From Prosopocoilus inquinatus (Eukaryota > Arthropoda > Insecta > Coleoptera > Lucanidae), in NCBI GenBank assembly GCA_036172665.1, contig JAYKNF010000017.1, positions 124,001 through 188,000 of the forward strand: a DNA stretch of 64,000 nt. Reading direction: 5' to 3'. Shown here one piece after another: positions 14,501 to 27,731 of the stretch (its first letter is position 1; each line of letters opens with the position of its first letter). Under the pieces are notes generated by a model. It did not search any database, was not told the DNA's origin, and worked only from the letters and a program-made list of their open reading frames with translations. The translations under genes were made by a program, and so were the position numbers.

Positions 14501-15905
14501 ATAACATGATAGATAAGTAAGGATCGATTATATACAGCACAGGAACAACGCTAATACGTGTTGTTTCGTTCAAAACTATTTCCAGCTTCTGCTGCGTCCG
14601 AAAACTTTGTATCTCACATCAGAGTTACTGGAGTCCATCCAAACTTCAAATAACATGATAGATGAGTAAGGATCGATTAGATACATCACAGGAACAACGC
14701 TAATGCGTGTTGTTTCGTTTAAAACTATTTCCAGCTTCTGCTGCGTCCGAGAACTTCGTATCTCACATCAAAGTTATTGGAGTCCATCGAAACGCCAAAT
14801 AACCTGATGGATGAGTAAGGATCGATTAGATACATCACAGGAACAACGCTAATGCGTGTTGTTTCGTTTAAAACTATTTCCAGCTTCTGCTGCGTCCGAG
14901 AACTTCGTATCTCACATCAGGGATACTGGAGTCCATCCAAACGTCAAATAACATGATAGATAAGTAAGGATCGATTATATACAGCACAGGAACAACGCTA
15001 ATACGTGTTGTTTCGTTCAAAACTATTTCCAGCTTCTGCTGCGTCCGAAAACTTTGTATCTCACATCAGAGTTACTGGAGTCCATCCAAACTTCAAATAA
15101 CATGATAGATGAGTAAGGATCGATTAGATACATCACAGGAACAACGCTAATGCGTGTTGTTTCGTTTAAAACTATTTCCAGCTTCTGCTGCGTCCGAGAA
15201 CTTCGTATCTCACATCAAAGTTATTGGAGTCCATCGAAACGCCAAATAACCTGATGGATGAGTAAGGATCGATTAGATACATCACAGGAATAACGCTAAT
15301 GCCTGTTGTTTCGTTTAAAACTATTTCCAGCTTCTGCTGCGTCCGAAAATTTCGTGTCTCACATTAGAGTTACTGGAGTCCATCGAAACGTCAAATAACA
15401 TGATAGATGAGTAAGGATCGATTAGATACATCACAGGAACAACGCTAATGCGTATTGTTTCGTTTAAAACTATTTCCAGCTCCTCCTGTGTCAGAAAACT
15501 TCGTATCTCACATTAGAGTTTCTGGAGTCCATCCAAACGTCAAATAACATGATAGATAAGTAAGGATCGATTAGATACAGGACAGGAACAACGCTAATGC
15601 GTGTTGTTTCGTTTAAAACTATTTCCAGCTTCAGTTGCGTCCGAAAACTTCGTATCTCACTTCAGAGTTACTGGAGCTCATCCAAACGTCAAATAACATG
15701 ATAGATGAGTAAGGATCGATTAGATACATCACAGGAACAACGCTAATGCGTGTTGTTTCGTTTAAAACTATTTCCAGCTTCTGCTGCGTCCGAGAACTTC
15801 GTATCTCACATCAAAGTTATTGGAGTCCATCGAAACGCCAAATAACCTGATGGATGAGTAAGGATCGATTAGATACATCACAGGAACAACGCTAATGCGT
15901 GTTGT
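8575..15905 (+). repeat. 49-monomer higher-order repeat, copy 2
   Basis: This is the second copy of the 7,299-bp unit and continues about 32 bp into a third period before diverging near 15905. There the next monomer has GTTTAAAAC and CCGAGAACTTCG where the unit predicts GTTCAAAAC and CCGAAAATTTCG. Its two 1-bp deletions lie at 9625 and 13647, exactly 7,299 bp after those of copy 1. The variant GCCTGTTGTT near 15301 is shared with copy 1 near 8002. Only two periods exist in block A, so this is an HOR caught at copy number two. Confidence 0.9.
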
Positions 15906-18900
15906 TTCGTTTAAAACTATTTCCAGCTTCTGCTGCGTCCGAGAACTTCGTATCTCACATCAAAGTTATTGGAGTCCATCGAAACGCCAAATAACCTGAT
16001 GGATGAGTAAGGATCGATTAGATACATCACAGGAACAACGCTAATGCGTGTTGTTTCGTTTAAAACTATTTCCAGCTTCTGCTGCGTCCGAGAACTTCGT
16101 ATCTCACTTCAGAGTTGCTGGAGCCCATCCAAACGTCAAATAACATGATAGATGAGTAAGGATCGATTAGGTACATCACAGGAACAACGCTAATGCGTGT
16201 TGTTTCGTTCAAAACTATTTCCAGCTTCTGCTGCGTCCGAAAATTTCGTGTCTCACATTAGAGTTACTGGAGTCCATCGAAACGTCAAATAACATAGTAG
16301 CTAAGTAAGGATCGATTAGATACATCACAGGAACAACGCTAGTACGTGTTGTTTCGTTTAAAACTATTTCCAGCTTCTGCTGCGTCCGAGAACTTCGTAT
16401 CTTACATCAGGGATACTGGAGTCCATCCAAACGTCAAATAACATGATAGATAAGTAAGGATCGATTAGATACATCACAGGAACAACGCTAGTACGTGTTG
16501 TTTCGTTTAAAACTATTTCCAGCTTCTGCTGCGTCCGAAAACTTCGTATCTCACTTCAGAGCTACTTGAGCCCATCCAAAAGCCAAATAACATGATAGAT
16601 GAGTAAGGCTCGATTAGATACATCACAGGAACAACGCTAATGCGTGTTGTTTCATTTAAAACTATTTCCAGCTTCTGCTGCGTCCGAGAACTTCGTATCT
16701 CACATCAGGGATACTGGAGTCCATCCAAACGTCAAATAACATGATAGACAAGTAAGGATTGATTAGATACAGCACAGGAACAACGCTAATGCGTGTTGTT
16801 TCGTTCAAAACTATTTCCAGCTCCTCCTGTGTCCGAAAACTTCGTTTCTCACATTAGAGTTACTGGAGTCCATCCAAACGTCAAATAACATGATAGATAA
16901 GTAAGGATCGATTAGATACATCACAGGAACAACGCTAATGCGTGTTGTTTCGTTTAAAACTATTTCCAGCTTCTGCTGCGTCCGAGAACTTCGTATCTCA
17001 CATCAAAGTTATTGGAGTCCATCGAAACGCCAAATAACCTGATGGATGAGTAAGGATCGATTAGATACATCACAGGAACAACGCTAATGCGTGTTGTTTC
17101 GTTCAAAACTATTTCCAGCTTCTGCTGCATCCGAGAACTTCGTATCTCACATCAAAGTTATTGGAGTAAATCGAAACGCCAAATAACATGATGGATGAGT
17201 AAGGATCGATTAGATACATCACAGGACAACGCTAATGCGTGTTGTTTCGTTTAAAACTATTTCCAGCCCCTGCTGCGTCCGAAAACTTCGTATCTCACTT
17301 CAGAGTTACTGGAGCCCATCCAAACGTCAGATAACATGATAGATGAGTAAGGATCGATTAGGTACATCACAGGAACAACGCTAATGCGTGTTGTTTCGTT
17401 CAAAACTATTTCCAGCTTCTGCTGCGTCCGAAAATTTCGTGTCTCACATTAGAGTTACTGGAGTCCATCGAAACGTCAAATAACATAGTAGCTAAGTAAG
17501 GATCGATTAGATACATCACAGGAACAACGCTAATGCGTGTTGTTTCATTTAAAACTATTTCCAGCTTCTGCTGCGTCCGAGAACTTCGTATCTCACATCA
17601 GGGATACTGGAGTCCATCCAAACGTCAAATAACATGATAGACAAGTAAGGATTGATTAGATACAGCACAGGAACAACGCTAATGCGTGTTGTTTCGTTCA
17701 AAACTATTTCCAGCTCCTCCTGTGTCCGAAAACTTCGTTTCTCACATTAGAGTTACTGGAGTCCATCCAAACGTCAAATAACATGATAGATAAGTAAGGA
17801 TCGATTAGATACATCACAGGAACAACGCTAATGCGTGTTGTTTCGTTTAAAACTATTTCCAGCTTCTGCTGCGTCCGAGAACTTCGTATCTCACATCAAA
17901 GTTATTGGAGTCCATCGAAACGCCAAATAACCTGATGGATGAGTAAGGATCGATTAGATACATCACAGGAACAACGCTAATGCGTGTTGTTTCGTTTAAA
18001 ACTATTTCCAGCTTCTGCTGCGTCCGAGAACTTCGTATCTCACATCAAAGTTATTGGAGTCCATCGAAACGCCAAATAACCTGATGGATGAGTAAGGATC
18101 GATTAGATACATCACAGGAACAACGCTAATGCGTGTTGTTTCGTTTAAAACTATTTCCAGCTTCTGCTGCGTCCGAGAACTTCGTATCTCACTTCAGAGT
18201 TGCTGGAGCCCATCCAAACGTCAAATAACATGATAGATGAGTAAGGATCGATTAGGTACATCACAGGAACAACGCTAATGCGTGTTGTTTCGTTCAAAAC
18301 TATTTCCAGCTTCTGCTGCGTCCGAAAATTTCGTGTCTCACATTAGAGTTACTGGAGTCCATCGAAACGTCAAATAACATAGTAGCTAAGTAAGGATCGA
18401 TTAGATACATCACAGGAACAACGCTAGTACGTGTTGTTTCGTTTAAAACTATTTCCAGCTTCTGCTGCGTCCGAGAACTTCGTATCTTACATCAGGGATA
18501 CTGGAGTCCATCCAAACGTCAAATAACATGATAGATAAGCAAGGATCGATTAGATACATCACAGGAACAACGCTAGTACGTGTTGTTTCGTTTAAAACTA
18601 TTTCCAGCTTCTGCTGCGTCCGAAAACTTCGTATCTCACTTCAGAGCTACTTGAGCCCATCCAAAAGCCAAATAACATGATAGATGAGTAAGGCTCGATT
18701 AGATACATCACAGGAACAACGCTAATGCGTGTTGTTTCATTTAAAACTATTTCCAGCTTCTGCTGCGTCCGAGAACTTCGTATCTCACATCAGGGATACT
18801 GGAGTCCATCCAAACGTCAAATAACATGATAGACAAGTAAGGATTGATTAGATACAGCACAGGAACAACGCTAATGCGTGTTGTTTCGTTCAAAACTATT

Positions 18901-19352
18901 TCCAGCTCCTCCTGTGTCCGAAAACTTCGTTTCTCACATTAGAGTTACTGGAGTCCATCCAAACGTCAAATAACATGATAGATAAGTAAGGATCGATTAG
19001 ATACATCACAGGAACAACGCTAATGCGTGTTGTTTCGTTTAAAACTATTTCCAGCTTCTGCTGCGTCCGAGAACTTCGTATCTCACATCAAAGTTATTGG
19101 AGTCCATCGAAACGCCAAATAACCTGATGGATGAGTAAGGATCGATTAGATACATCACAGGAACAACGCTAATGCGTGTTGTTTCGTTCAAAACTATTTC
19201 CAGCTTCTGCTGCATCCGAGAACTTCGTATCTCACATCAAAGTTATTGGAGTAAATCGAAACGCCAAATAACATGATGGATGAGTAAGGATCGCTTAGAT
19301 ACATCACAGGACAACGCTAATGCGTGTTGTTTCGTTTAAAACTATTTCCAGC
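15906..19352 (+). repeat. 3' part of block A: mixed 6-mer and 8-mer duplications
   Basis: After the 49-mers the same monomer classes are reused in new combinations. The marker GATAGACAAG with TAAGGATTGATT occurs at 16743, 17636 and 18828. The spacings are 893 bp (6 monomers minus one base) and 1,192 bp (8 monomers). A GAGCTACTTGAGCCC monomer also recurs, for example near 16560 and 18645. The 1-bp deletion CAGGACAAC is at 17222 and 19307. A variant not seen elsewhere in block A, TCGCTTAG, is at 19291. This part also recurs in block A' at the 34,820-bp offset, and about 1.1 kb of it recurs in block C. Confidence 0.82.
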
Positions 19353-22300
19353 TCCTGCTGCGTCCAAAAACTTCGTATCTCACATCAGAGTTACTAGAGT
19401 CCATCGAAACGTCAAATAACATAGTAGATAAGTAAGGATCGATTAGATGCATCACAGGAACAACGCTAATGCGTATTGTTTCGTTTAAAACTATTTCCAG
19501 CTAATCCTGTGTCCGAAAATTTCGTATCTCACATCAGAGCTACTAGAGTCCATCGAAACGTCAAATAACATGATAGATGAGTAAGGATCGATTAGATACA
19601 TCACAGGAACAACGCTAATACGTGTTGTTTCGTTTAAAACTATTTCCGGCTTCTGCTGCGTTCGAAAATTTCGTATCTCACATCATAGTTACTGGTGTCC
19701 ATCGAAACGTCAAATAACATAGTAGATAAGTAAGGATCGATTAGATACATCACAGGAACAACGCTAATACGTGTTGTTTCGTTCAAAACTATTTCCAGCT
19801 TCTGCTGCGTCCGAAAACTTCGTATCTCACTTCAGAGTTGCTGGAGCCCATCCAAACGTCAAATAACATGATAGATAAGTAAGGATCGATTAGATACATC
19901 ACAAGAACAACGCTAATGCGTGTTGTTTCATTTAAAACTATTTCCAGCTTCTACTGCGTCCGAGAACTTCGTATCTCACTTCAGAGTTACTAGAGTCCAT
20001 CGAAACGTCAAATAACATGATAGATAAGTAAGGATCGATTAGATACATCACAGGAACAACGCTAATGCGTATTGTTTCGTTTAAAACTATTTCCAGCTCC
20101 TCCTGTGTCCGAAAATTTCGTATCTCACATCAGAGTTACTGGAGTCCATCCGAACGACAAATAATATGATAGATGAGTAAGGATCGATTAGATACATCAC
20201 AGGAGCAACGCTAATGCGTGTTGTTTCATTTAAAACTATTTCCAGCTTCTGCTGCGTCCGAGAACTTCGTATCTCACATCAGGGTTACTGGAGTCCATCC
20301 AAACGTCAAATAACATAATAGATTAGTAAGGATCGATTAGATACAGCACAGGAGCAACGCTAATGCGTGTTGTTTCATTTAAAACTATTTCCAGCTTCTG
20401 CTGCGTCCGAGAACTTCGTATCTCACATCAGAGTTACTGGAGTCCACCGAAACGTCAAATAACATGATAGATAAGTAAGGATCGATTAGATACATCACAG
20501 GAACAACGCTAATGCGTATTGTTTCGTTTAAAACTATTTCCAGCTCCTCCTGTGTCCGAAAATTTCGTATCTCACATCAGAGTTACTGGAGTCCATCCAA
20601 ACGTCAAATAACATGATAGATGAGTAAGGATCGATTAGATACATCACAGGAACAACGCTAATACGTGTTGTTTCGTTTAAAACTATTTCCAGCTCCTGCT
20701 GCGTCCAAAAACTTCGTATCTCACATCAGAGCTACTAGAGTCCATCGAAACGTCAAATAACATGACAGATGAGTAAGGATCGATTAGATACATCACAGGA
20801 ACAACGCTAATACGTGTTGTTTCGTTCAAAACTATTTCCAGCTTCTGCTGCGTCCGAAAACTTCGTATCTCACTTCAGAGTTGCTGGAGCCCATCCAAAC
20901 GTCAAATAACATGATAGATGAGTAAGGATCGATTAGATACATCACAGGAACAACGCTAATACGTGTTGTTTCGTTTAAAACTATTTCCGGCTTCTGCTGC
21001 GTTCGAAAATTTCGTATCTCACATCATAGTTACTGGTGTCCATCGAAACGTCAAATAACAGTAGATAAGTAAGGATCGATTAGATACATCACAGGAACAA
21101 CGCTAATACGTGTTGTTTCGTTCAAAACTATTTCCAGCTTCTGCTGCGTCCGAAAACTTCGTATCTCACTTCAGAGTTGCTGGAGCCCATCCAAACGTCA
21201 AATAACATGACAGATGAGTAAGGATCGATTAGATACATCACAGGAACAACGCTAATACGTGTTGTTTCGTTCAAAACTATTTCCAGCTTCTGCTGCGTCC
21301 GAAAACTTCGTATCTCACTTCAGAGTTGCTGGAGCCCATCCAAACGTCAAATAACATGATAGATAAGTAAGGATCGATTAGATACATCACAGGAACAACG
21401 CTAATACGTGTTGTTTCGTTCAAAACTATTTCCAGCTTCTGCTGCGTCCGAAAACTTCGTATCTCACTTCAGAGTTGCTGGAGCCCATCCAAACGTCAAA
21501 TAACATGATAGATAAGTAAGGATCGATTAGATACATCACAGGAACAACGCTAATGCGTGTTGTTTCATTTAAAACTATTTCCAGCTTCTACTGCGTCCGA
21601 GAACATCGTATCTCACATCAGAGTTACTAGAGTCCATCGAAACGTCAAATAACATGATAGAAGAGTAAGGATCGATTAGATACATCACAGGAACAACTCT
21701 AACACGTGTTGTTTAGTTTAAAACTATTTCCAGCTCCTCCTGTGTCCGAGAACACCGTATCTCACATTAGAGTTACTGGAGTCCATCCAAACGTCAAATA
21801 ACATGATAGATAAGTAAGGATCGATTAGATACAGCACAGGAGCAACGCTAATGCGTGTTGTTTCATTTAAAACTATTTCCAGCTTCTGCTGCGTCCGAGA
21901 ACTTCTTATCTCACATCAGAGTTACTAGAGTCCATCGAAACGCCAAATAACATGATAGATGAGTAAGGATCGATTAGATACATCACAGGAACAACGCTAG
22001 CGCGTGTTGTTTCGTTTAAAACTATTTCCGGCTTCTGCTGCGTCCGAAAACTTCGTGTCTCACTTCAGAGTTACTGGAGCCCATCCAAACGTCAAATAAC
22101 ATGATAGATGAGTAAGGATCGATTAGATACATCACAGGAACAACGCTAATACGTGTTGTTTCGTTCAAAACTATTTCCAGCTTCTGCTGCGTCCAAAAAC
22201 TTCGTATCTCACATCAGAGTTACTAGAGTCCATCGAAACGTCAAATAACATGATAGATGAGTAAGGATCGATGAGATACATCACAGGAACAACGCTAATG

Positions 22301-22665
22301 CGTGTTGTTTCATTTAAAACTATTTCCAGCTCCTGCTGCGTCCGAAAACTTTGTATCTCACATCAGAGTTACTGGAGTCCATCCAAACGTCAAATAACAT
22401 GATAGATGGGTAAGGATCGATTAGATACATCACAGGAACAACGATAATACGTGTTGTTTCGTTTAAAACTATTTCCAGCTCCTGCTGCGTCCAAAAACTT
22501 CGTATCTCACATCAGAGTTACTAGAGTCCATCGAAACGTCAAATAACATGATAGATGAGTAAGGATCGATTAGATACATCACAGGAACAACGCTAACGCG
22601 TGTTGTTTCGTTTAAAACTATTTCCGGCTTCTGCTGCGTCCGAAAATTTCGTATCTCACATCATA

Positions 22666-25198
22666 GTTAGTGGTGTCCATCGAAACGTCAAATAACATAG
22701 TAGATAAGTAAGGATCGATTAGATACATCACAGGAACAACGCTAATGCGTGTTGTTTCATTTAAAACTATTTCCAGCTCCTGCTGCCTCCGAAAACTTTG
22801 TATCTCACATCAGAGTTACTGGAGTCCATCCAAACGTCAAATAACATGATAGATGAGTAAGGATCGATTAGATGCATCACAGGAACAACGCTAATGCGTA
22901 TTGTTTCATTTAAAACTATTTCCAGCTCCTGCTGCGTCCAAAAACTTCGTATCTCACATCAGAGCTACTAGAGTCCATCGAAACGTCAAATAACATGATA
23001 GATGAGTAAGGATCGATTAGATACATCACAGGAACAACGCTAATACGTGTTGTTTCGTTCAAAACTATTTCCGGCTTCTGCTGCGTTCGAAAACTTCGTA
23101 TCTCACATCATAGTTACTGGTGTCCATCGAAACGTCAAATAACATAGTAGATAAGTAAGGATCGATTAGATACATCACAGGAACAACGCTAATACGTGTT
23201 GTTTCGTTCAAAACTACTTCCAGCTTCTGCTGCGTCCGAAAACTTCGTATCTCACTTCAGAGTTGCTGGAGCCCATCCAAACGTCAAATAACATGATAGA
23301 TAAGTAAGGATCGATTAGATACATCACAGGAACAACGCTAATGCGTGTTGTTTCATTTAAAACTATTTCCAGCTTCTACTGCGTCCGAGAACTTCGTATC
23401 TCACATCAGAGTTACTAGAGTCCATCGAAACGTCAAATAACATGATAGATAAGTAAGGATCGATTAGATACATCACAGGAACAACGCTAATGCGTATTGT
23501 TTCGTTTAAAACTATTTCCAGCACCTCCTGTGTCTGAAAATTTCGTATCTCACATCAGAGTTACTGGAGTCCATCCGAACGTCAAATAATATGATAGATG
23601 AGTAAGGATCGATTAGATACATCACAGGAACAACGCTAATGCGTGTTGTTTCATTTAAAACTATTTCCAGCTTCTGCTGCGTCCGAAAACTTCGTATCTC
23701 ACTTCAGAGTTACTGGAGCCCATCCAAACGTCAAATAACATGATAGATGAGTAAGGATCGATTATATACATCACAGGAACAACGCTAATGCGTGTTGTTT
23801 CGTTGAAAACTATTTCCCGCTTCTGCTGCGTCTGAAAATTTCGTGTCTCACATTAGAGTTACTGGAGTCCATCGAAACGTCAAATAACATAGTAGCTAAG
23901 TAAGGATCGATTAGATACATCACAGGAACAACGCCAATACGTGTTTTTTCGTTTAAAACTATTTCCAGCTTCTGCTGCGTCCGAAAACTTCGTATCTCAC
24001 TTCAGAGTTACTGGAGCCCATCCAAACGTCAAATAACATGATAGATGAGTAAGGATCGATTAGATACATCACAGGAACAACGCTAATGCGTGTTGTTTCG
24101 TTGAAAACTATTTCCCGCTTCTGCTGCGTCTGAAAATTTCGTGTCTCACATTAGAGTTACTGGAGTCCATCGAAACGTCAAATAACATAGTAGCTAAGTA
24201 AGGATCGATTAGATACATCACAGGAACAACGCTAATACGTGTTGTTTCGTTCAAAACTATTTCCAGCTCCTGCTGCGTCCAAAAACTTCGTATCTCACAT
24301 CAGAGTTACTAGAGTAAATCGAAACGTCAAATAACATGATAGATGAGTAAGGATCTATTAGATACATCACAGGAACAACGATAATACGTGTTGTTTCGTT
24401 TAAAATTATTTCCAGCTCCTGCTGCGTCCAAAAACTTCGTATCTCACATCAGAGTTACTAGAGTCCATCGAAACGTCAAATAACATAGTAGATAAGTAAG
24501 GATCGATTAGATGCATCACAGGAACAACGCTAATGCGTATTGTTTCGTTTAAAACTATTTCCAGCTAATCCTGTGTCCGAAAATTTCGTATCTCACATCA
24601 GAGTTACTGGAGTCCATCCGAACGTCAAATAATATGATAGATGAGTAAGGATCGATTAGATACATCACAGGAACAACGCTAATGCGTATTGTTTCATTTA
24701 AAACTATTTCCAGCTCCTGCTGCGTCCAAAAACTTCGTATCTCACATCAGAGCTACTAGAGTCCATCGAAACGTCACATAACATGATAGATGAGTAAGGA
24801 TCGATTAGATACATCACAGGAACAACGCTAACGCGTGTTGTTTCGTTTAAAACTATTTCCGGCTTCTGCTGCGTCCGAAAATTTCGTATCTCACATCATA
24901 GTTAGTGGTGTCCATCGAAACGTCAAATAACATAGTAGATAAGTAAGGATCGATTAGATACATCACAGGAACAACGCTAATGCGTGTTGTTTCATTTAAA
25001 ACTATTTCCAGCTCCTGCTGCCTCCGAAAACTTTGTATCTCACATCAGAGTTACTGGAGTCCATCGAAACGTCAAATAACATGATAGATGAGTAAGGATC
25101 GATTAGATACATCACAGGAACAACGCTAACGCGTGTTGTTTCGTTTAAAACTATTTCCGGCTTCTGCTGCGTCCGAAAATTTCGTATCTCACATCATA
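22666..25198 (+). repeat. Block B HOR, copy 1: 15-mer expanded to 17 monomers (2,533 bp)
   Basis: The marker GTTAGTGGTGTCC is at 22666 and again at 25199, a spacing of 2,533 bp or 17 monomers exactly. It also occurs at 24901, which is 15 monomers (2,235 bp) after the first. The basic unit is therefore a 15-mer, and the last two monomers (24901-25198) are an added dimer. A second marker, GTGTTTTTTCG (with CGCCAATACG just upstream), lies at 23941 and recurs at 26474 and 29007. No indel occurs in this unit. The spacing is a whole number of monomers. Confidence 0.9.
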
Positions 25199-25496
25199 GT
25201 TAGTGGTGTCCATCGAAACGTCAAATAACATAGTAGATAAGTAAGGATCGATTAGATACATCACAGGAACAACGCTAATGCGTGTTGTTTCATTTAAAAC
25301 TATTTCCAGCTCCTGCTGCCTCCGAAAACTTTGTATCTCACATCAGAGTTACTGGAGTCCATCCAAACGTCAAATAACATGATAGATGAGTAAGGATCGA
25401 TTAGATGCATCACAGGAACAACGCTAATGCGTATTGTTTCATTTAAAACTATTTCCAGCTCCTGCTGCGTCCAAAAACTTCGTATCTCACATCAGA
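24901..25496 (+). repeat. Two-monomer (298-bp) tandem duplication at the 3' end of B HOR copy 1
   Basis: GTTAGTGGTGTCC occurs at 24901 and 25199, and GCTGCCTCCG near 25018 and 25316, both 298 bp apart. The duplicated pair is one GTTAGTGG monomer and one CTGCCTCCG monomer. The two copies differ at the following CATCGAAAC versus CATCCAAAC. The first copy carries the form otherwise found on neighbouring monomers, which is compatible with an unequal exchange whose breakpoint lay inside the monomer. HOR copy 3 lacks this duplication. Confidence 0.85.
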
Positions 25497-27731
25497 GCTA
25501 CTAGAGTCCATCGAAACGTCAAATAACATGATAGATGAGTAAGGATCGATTAGATACATCACAGGAACAACGCTAATACGTGTTGTTTCGTTCAAAACTA
25601 TTTCCGGCTTCTGCTGCGTTCGAAAACTTCGTATCTCACATCATAGTTACTGGTGTCCATCGAAACGTCAAATAACATAGTAGATAAGTAAGGATCGATT
25701 AGATACATCACAGGAACAACGCTAATACGTGTTGTTTCGTTCAAAACTACTTCCAGCTTCTGCTGCGTCCGAAAACTTCGTATCTCACTTCAGAGTTGCT
25801 GGAGCCCATCCAAACGTCAAATAACATGATAGATAAGTAAGGATCGATTAGATACATCACAGGAACAACGCTAATGCGTGTTGTTTCATTTAAAACTATT
25901 TCCAGCTTCTACTGCGTCCGAGAACTTCGTATCTCACATCAGAGTTACTAGAGTCCATCGAAACGTCAAATAACATGATAGATAAGTAAGGATCGATTAG
26001 ATACATCACAGGAACAACGCTAATGCGTATTGTTTCGTTTAAAACTATTTCCAGCACCTCCTGTGTCTGAAAATTTCGTATCTCACATCAGAGTTACTGG
26101 AGTCCATCCGAACGTCAAATAATATGATAGATGAGTAAGGATCGATTAGATACATCACAGGAACAACGCTAATGCGTGTTGTTTCATTTAAAACTATTTC
26201 CAGCTTCTGCTGCGTCCGAAAACTTCGTATCTCACTTCAGAGTTACTGGAGCCCATCCAAACGTCAAATAACATGATAGATGAGTAAGGATCGATTATAT
26301 ACATCACAGGAACAACGCTAATGCGTGTTGTTTCGTTGAAAACTATTTCCCGCTTCTGCTGCGTCTGAAAATTTCGTGTCTCACATTAGAGTTACTGGAG
26401 TCCATCGAAACGTCAAATAACATAGTAGCTAAGTAAGGATCGATTAGATACATCACAGGAACAACGCCAATACGTGTTTTTTCGTTTAAAACTATTTCCA
26501 GCTTCTGCTGCGTCCGAAAACTTCGTATCTCACTTCAGAGTTACTGGAGCCCATCCAAACGTCAAATAACATGATAGATGAGTAAGGATCGATTAGATAC
26601 ATCACAGGAACAACGCTAATGCGTGTTGTTTCGTTGAAAACTATTTCCCGCTTCTGCTGCGTCTGAAAATTTCGTGTCTCACATTAGAGTTACTGGAGTC
26701 CATCGAAACGTCAAATAACATAGTAGCTAAGTAAGGATCGATTAGATACATCACAGGAACAACGCTAATACGTGTTGTTTCGTTCAAAACTATTTCCAGC
26801 TCCTGCTGCGTCCAAAAACTTCGTATCTCACATCAGAGTTACTAGAGTAAATCGAAACGTCAAATAACATGATAGATGAGTAAGGATCTATTAGATACAT
26901 CACAGGAACAACGATAATACGTGTTGTTTCGTTTAAAATTATTTCCAGCTCCTGCTGCGTCTGAAAATTTCGTGTCTCACATTAGAGTTACTGGAGTCCA
27001 TCGAAACGTCAAATAACATAGTAGCTAAGTAAGGATCGATTAGATACATCACAGGAACAACGCTAATACGTGTTGTTTCGTTCAAAACTATTTCCAGCTC
27101 CTGCTGCGTCCAAAAACTTCGTATCTCACATCAGAGTTACTAGAGTAAATCGAAACGTCAAATAACATGATAGATGAGTAAGGATCTATTAGATACATCA
27201 CAGGAACAACGATAATACGTGTTGTTTCGTTTAAAATTATTTCCAGCTCCTGCTGCGTCCAAAAACTTCGTATCTCACATCAGAGTTACTAGAGTCCATC
27301 GAAACGTCAAATAACATAGTAGATAAGTAAGGATCGATTAGATGCATCACAGGAACAACGCTAATGCGTATTGTTTCGTTTAAAACTATTTCCAGCTAAT
27401 CCTGTGTCCGAAAATTTCGTATCTCACATCAGAGTTACTGGAGTCCATCCGAACGTCAAATAATATGATAGATGAGTAAGGATCGATTAGATACATCACA
27501 GGAACAACGCTAATGCGTATTGTTTCATTTAAAACTATTTCCAGCTCCTGCTGCGTCCAAAAACTTCGTATCTCACATCAGAGCTACTAGAGTCCATCGA
27601 AACGTCACATAACATGATAGATGAGTAAGGATCGATTAGATACATCACAGGAACAACGCTAACGCGTGTTGTTTCGTTTAAAACTATTTCCGGCTTCTGC
27701 TGCGTCCGAAAATTTCGTATCTCACATCATA
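25199..27731 (+). repeat. Block B HOR, copy 2: 15-mer expanded to 17 monomers (2,533 bp)
   Basis: This unit is delimited by the GTTAGTGGTGTCC marker at 25199 and 27732, again 17 monomers apart. The extra two monomers are not the pair added in copy 1. Here a GTCTGAAAATTTCG monomer plus the following GTCCAAAAACTTCG monomer is duplicated (26661 and 26959). Copies 1 and 2 thus have the same length through different insertions. GTGTTTTTTCG is at 26474. Confidence 0.9.
26661..27256 (+). repeat. Two-monomer (298-bp) tandem duplication inside B HOR copy 2
   Basis: GTCTGAAAATTTCGTG starts at 26661 and again at 26959, 298 bp apart. In each case it is followed by a CATAGTAGCTAAG monomer, then a GTCCAAAAACTTCG monomer with GAGTAAATCG, GGATCTATTAG and ACGATAATACG. 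The first copy is preceded by TTTCCCGCTTCTGC and the second by TTTCCAGCTCCTGC, which places the exchange point just upstream of GTCTG. HOR copies 1 and 3 have a single version. Confidence 0.87.

Larger units (their letters stand above)
1..19352 (+). repeat. Block A: satellite segment, copy 1 of a 19.35-kb duplication
   Basis: This segment is repeated at 34821-54172 at a constant offset of 34,820 bp. Rare private variants are shared at the exact offset: TTGATGAG at 211 and 35031, GATAAGCAAGG near 18534 and 53354, and TCGCTTAG at 19291 and 54111. The only difference I found is C at 10726 against T at 45546. The copies part at 19353 (T) versus 54173 (C), where copy 1 enters block B and copy 2 enters block C. 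The left end of copy 1 lies outside the window, because A' has 1.2 kb of further A-type sequence before 34821. Block A contains the 49-mer HOR and several smaller repeats listed separately. Confidence 0.93.
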
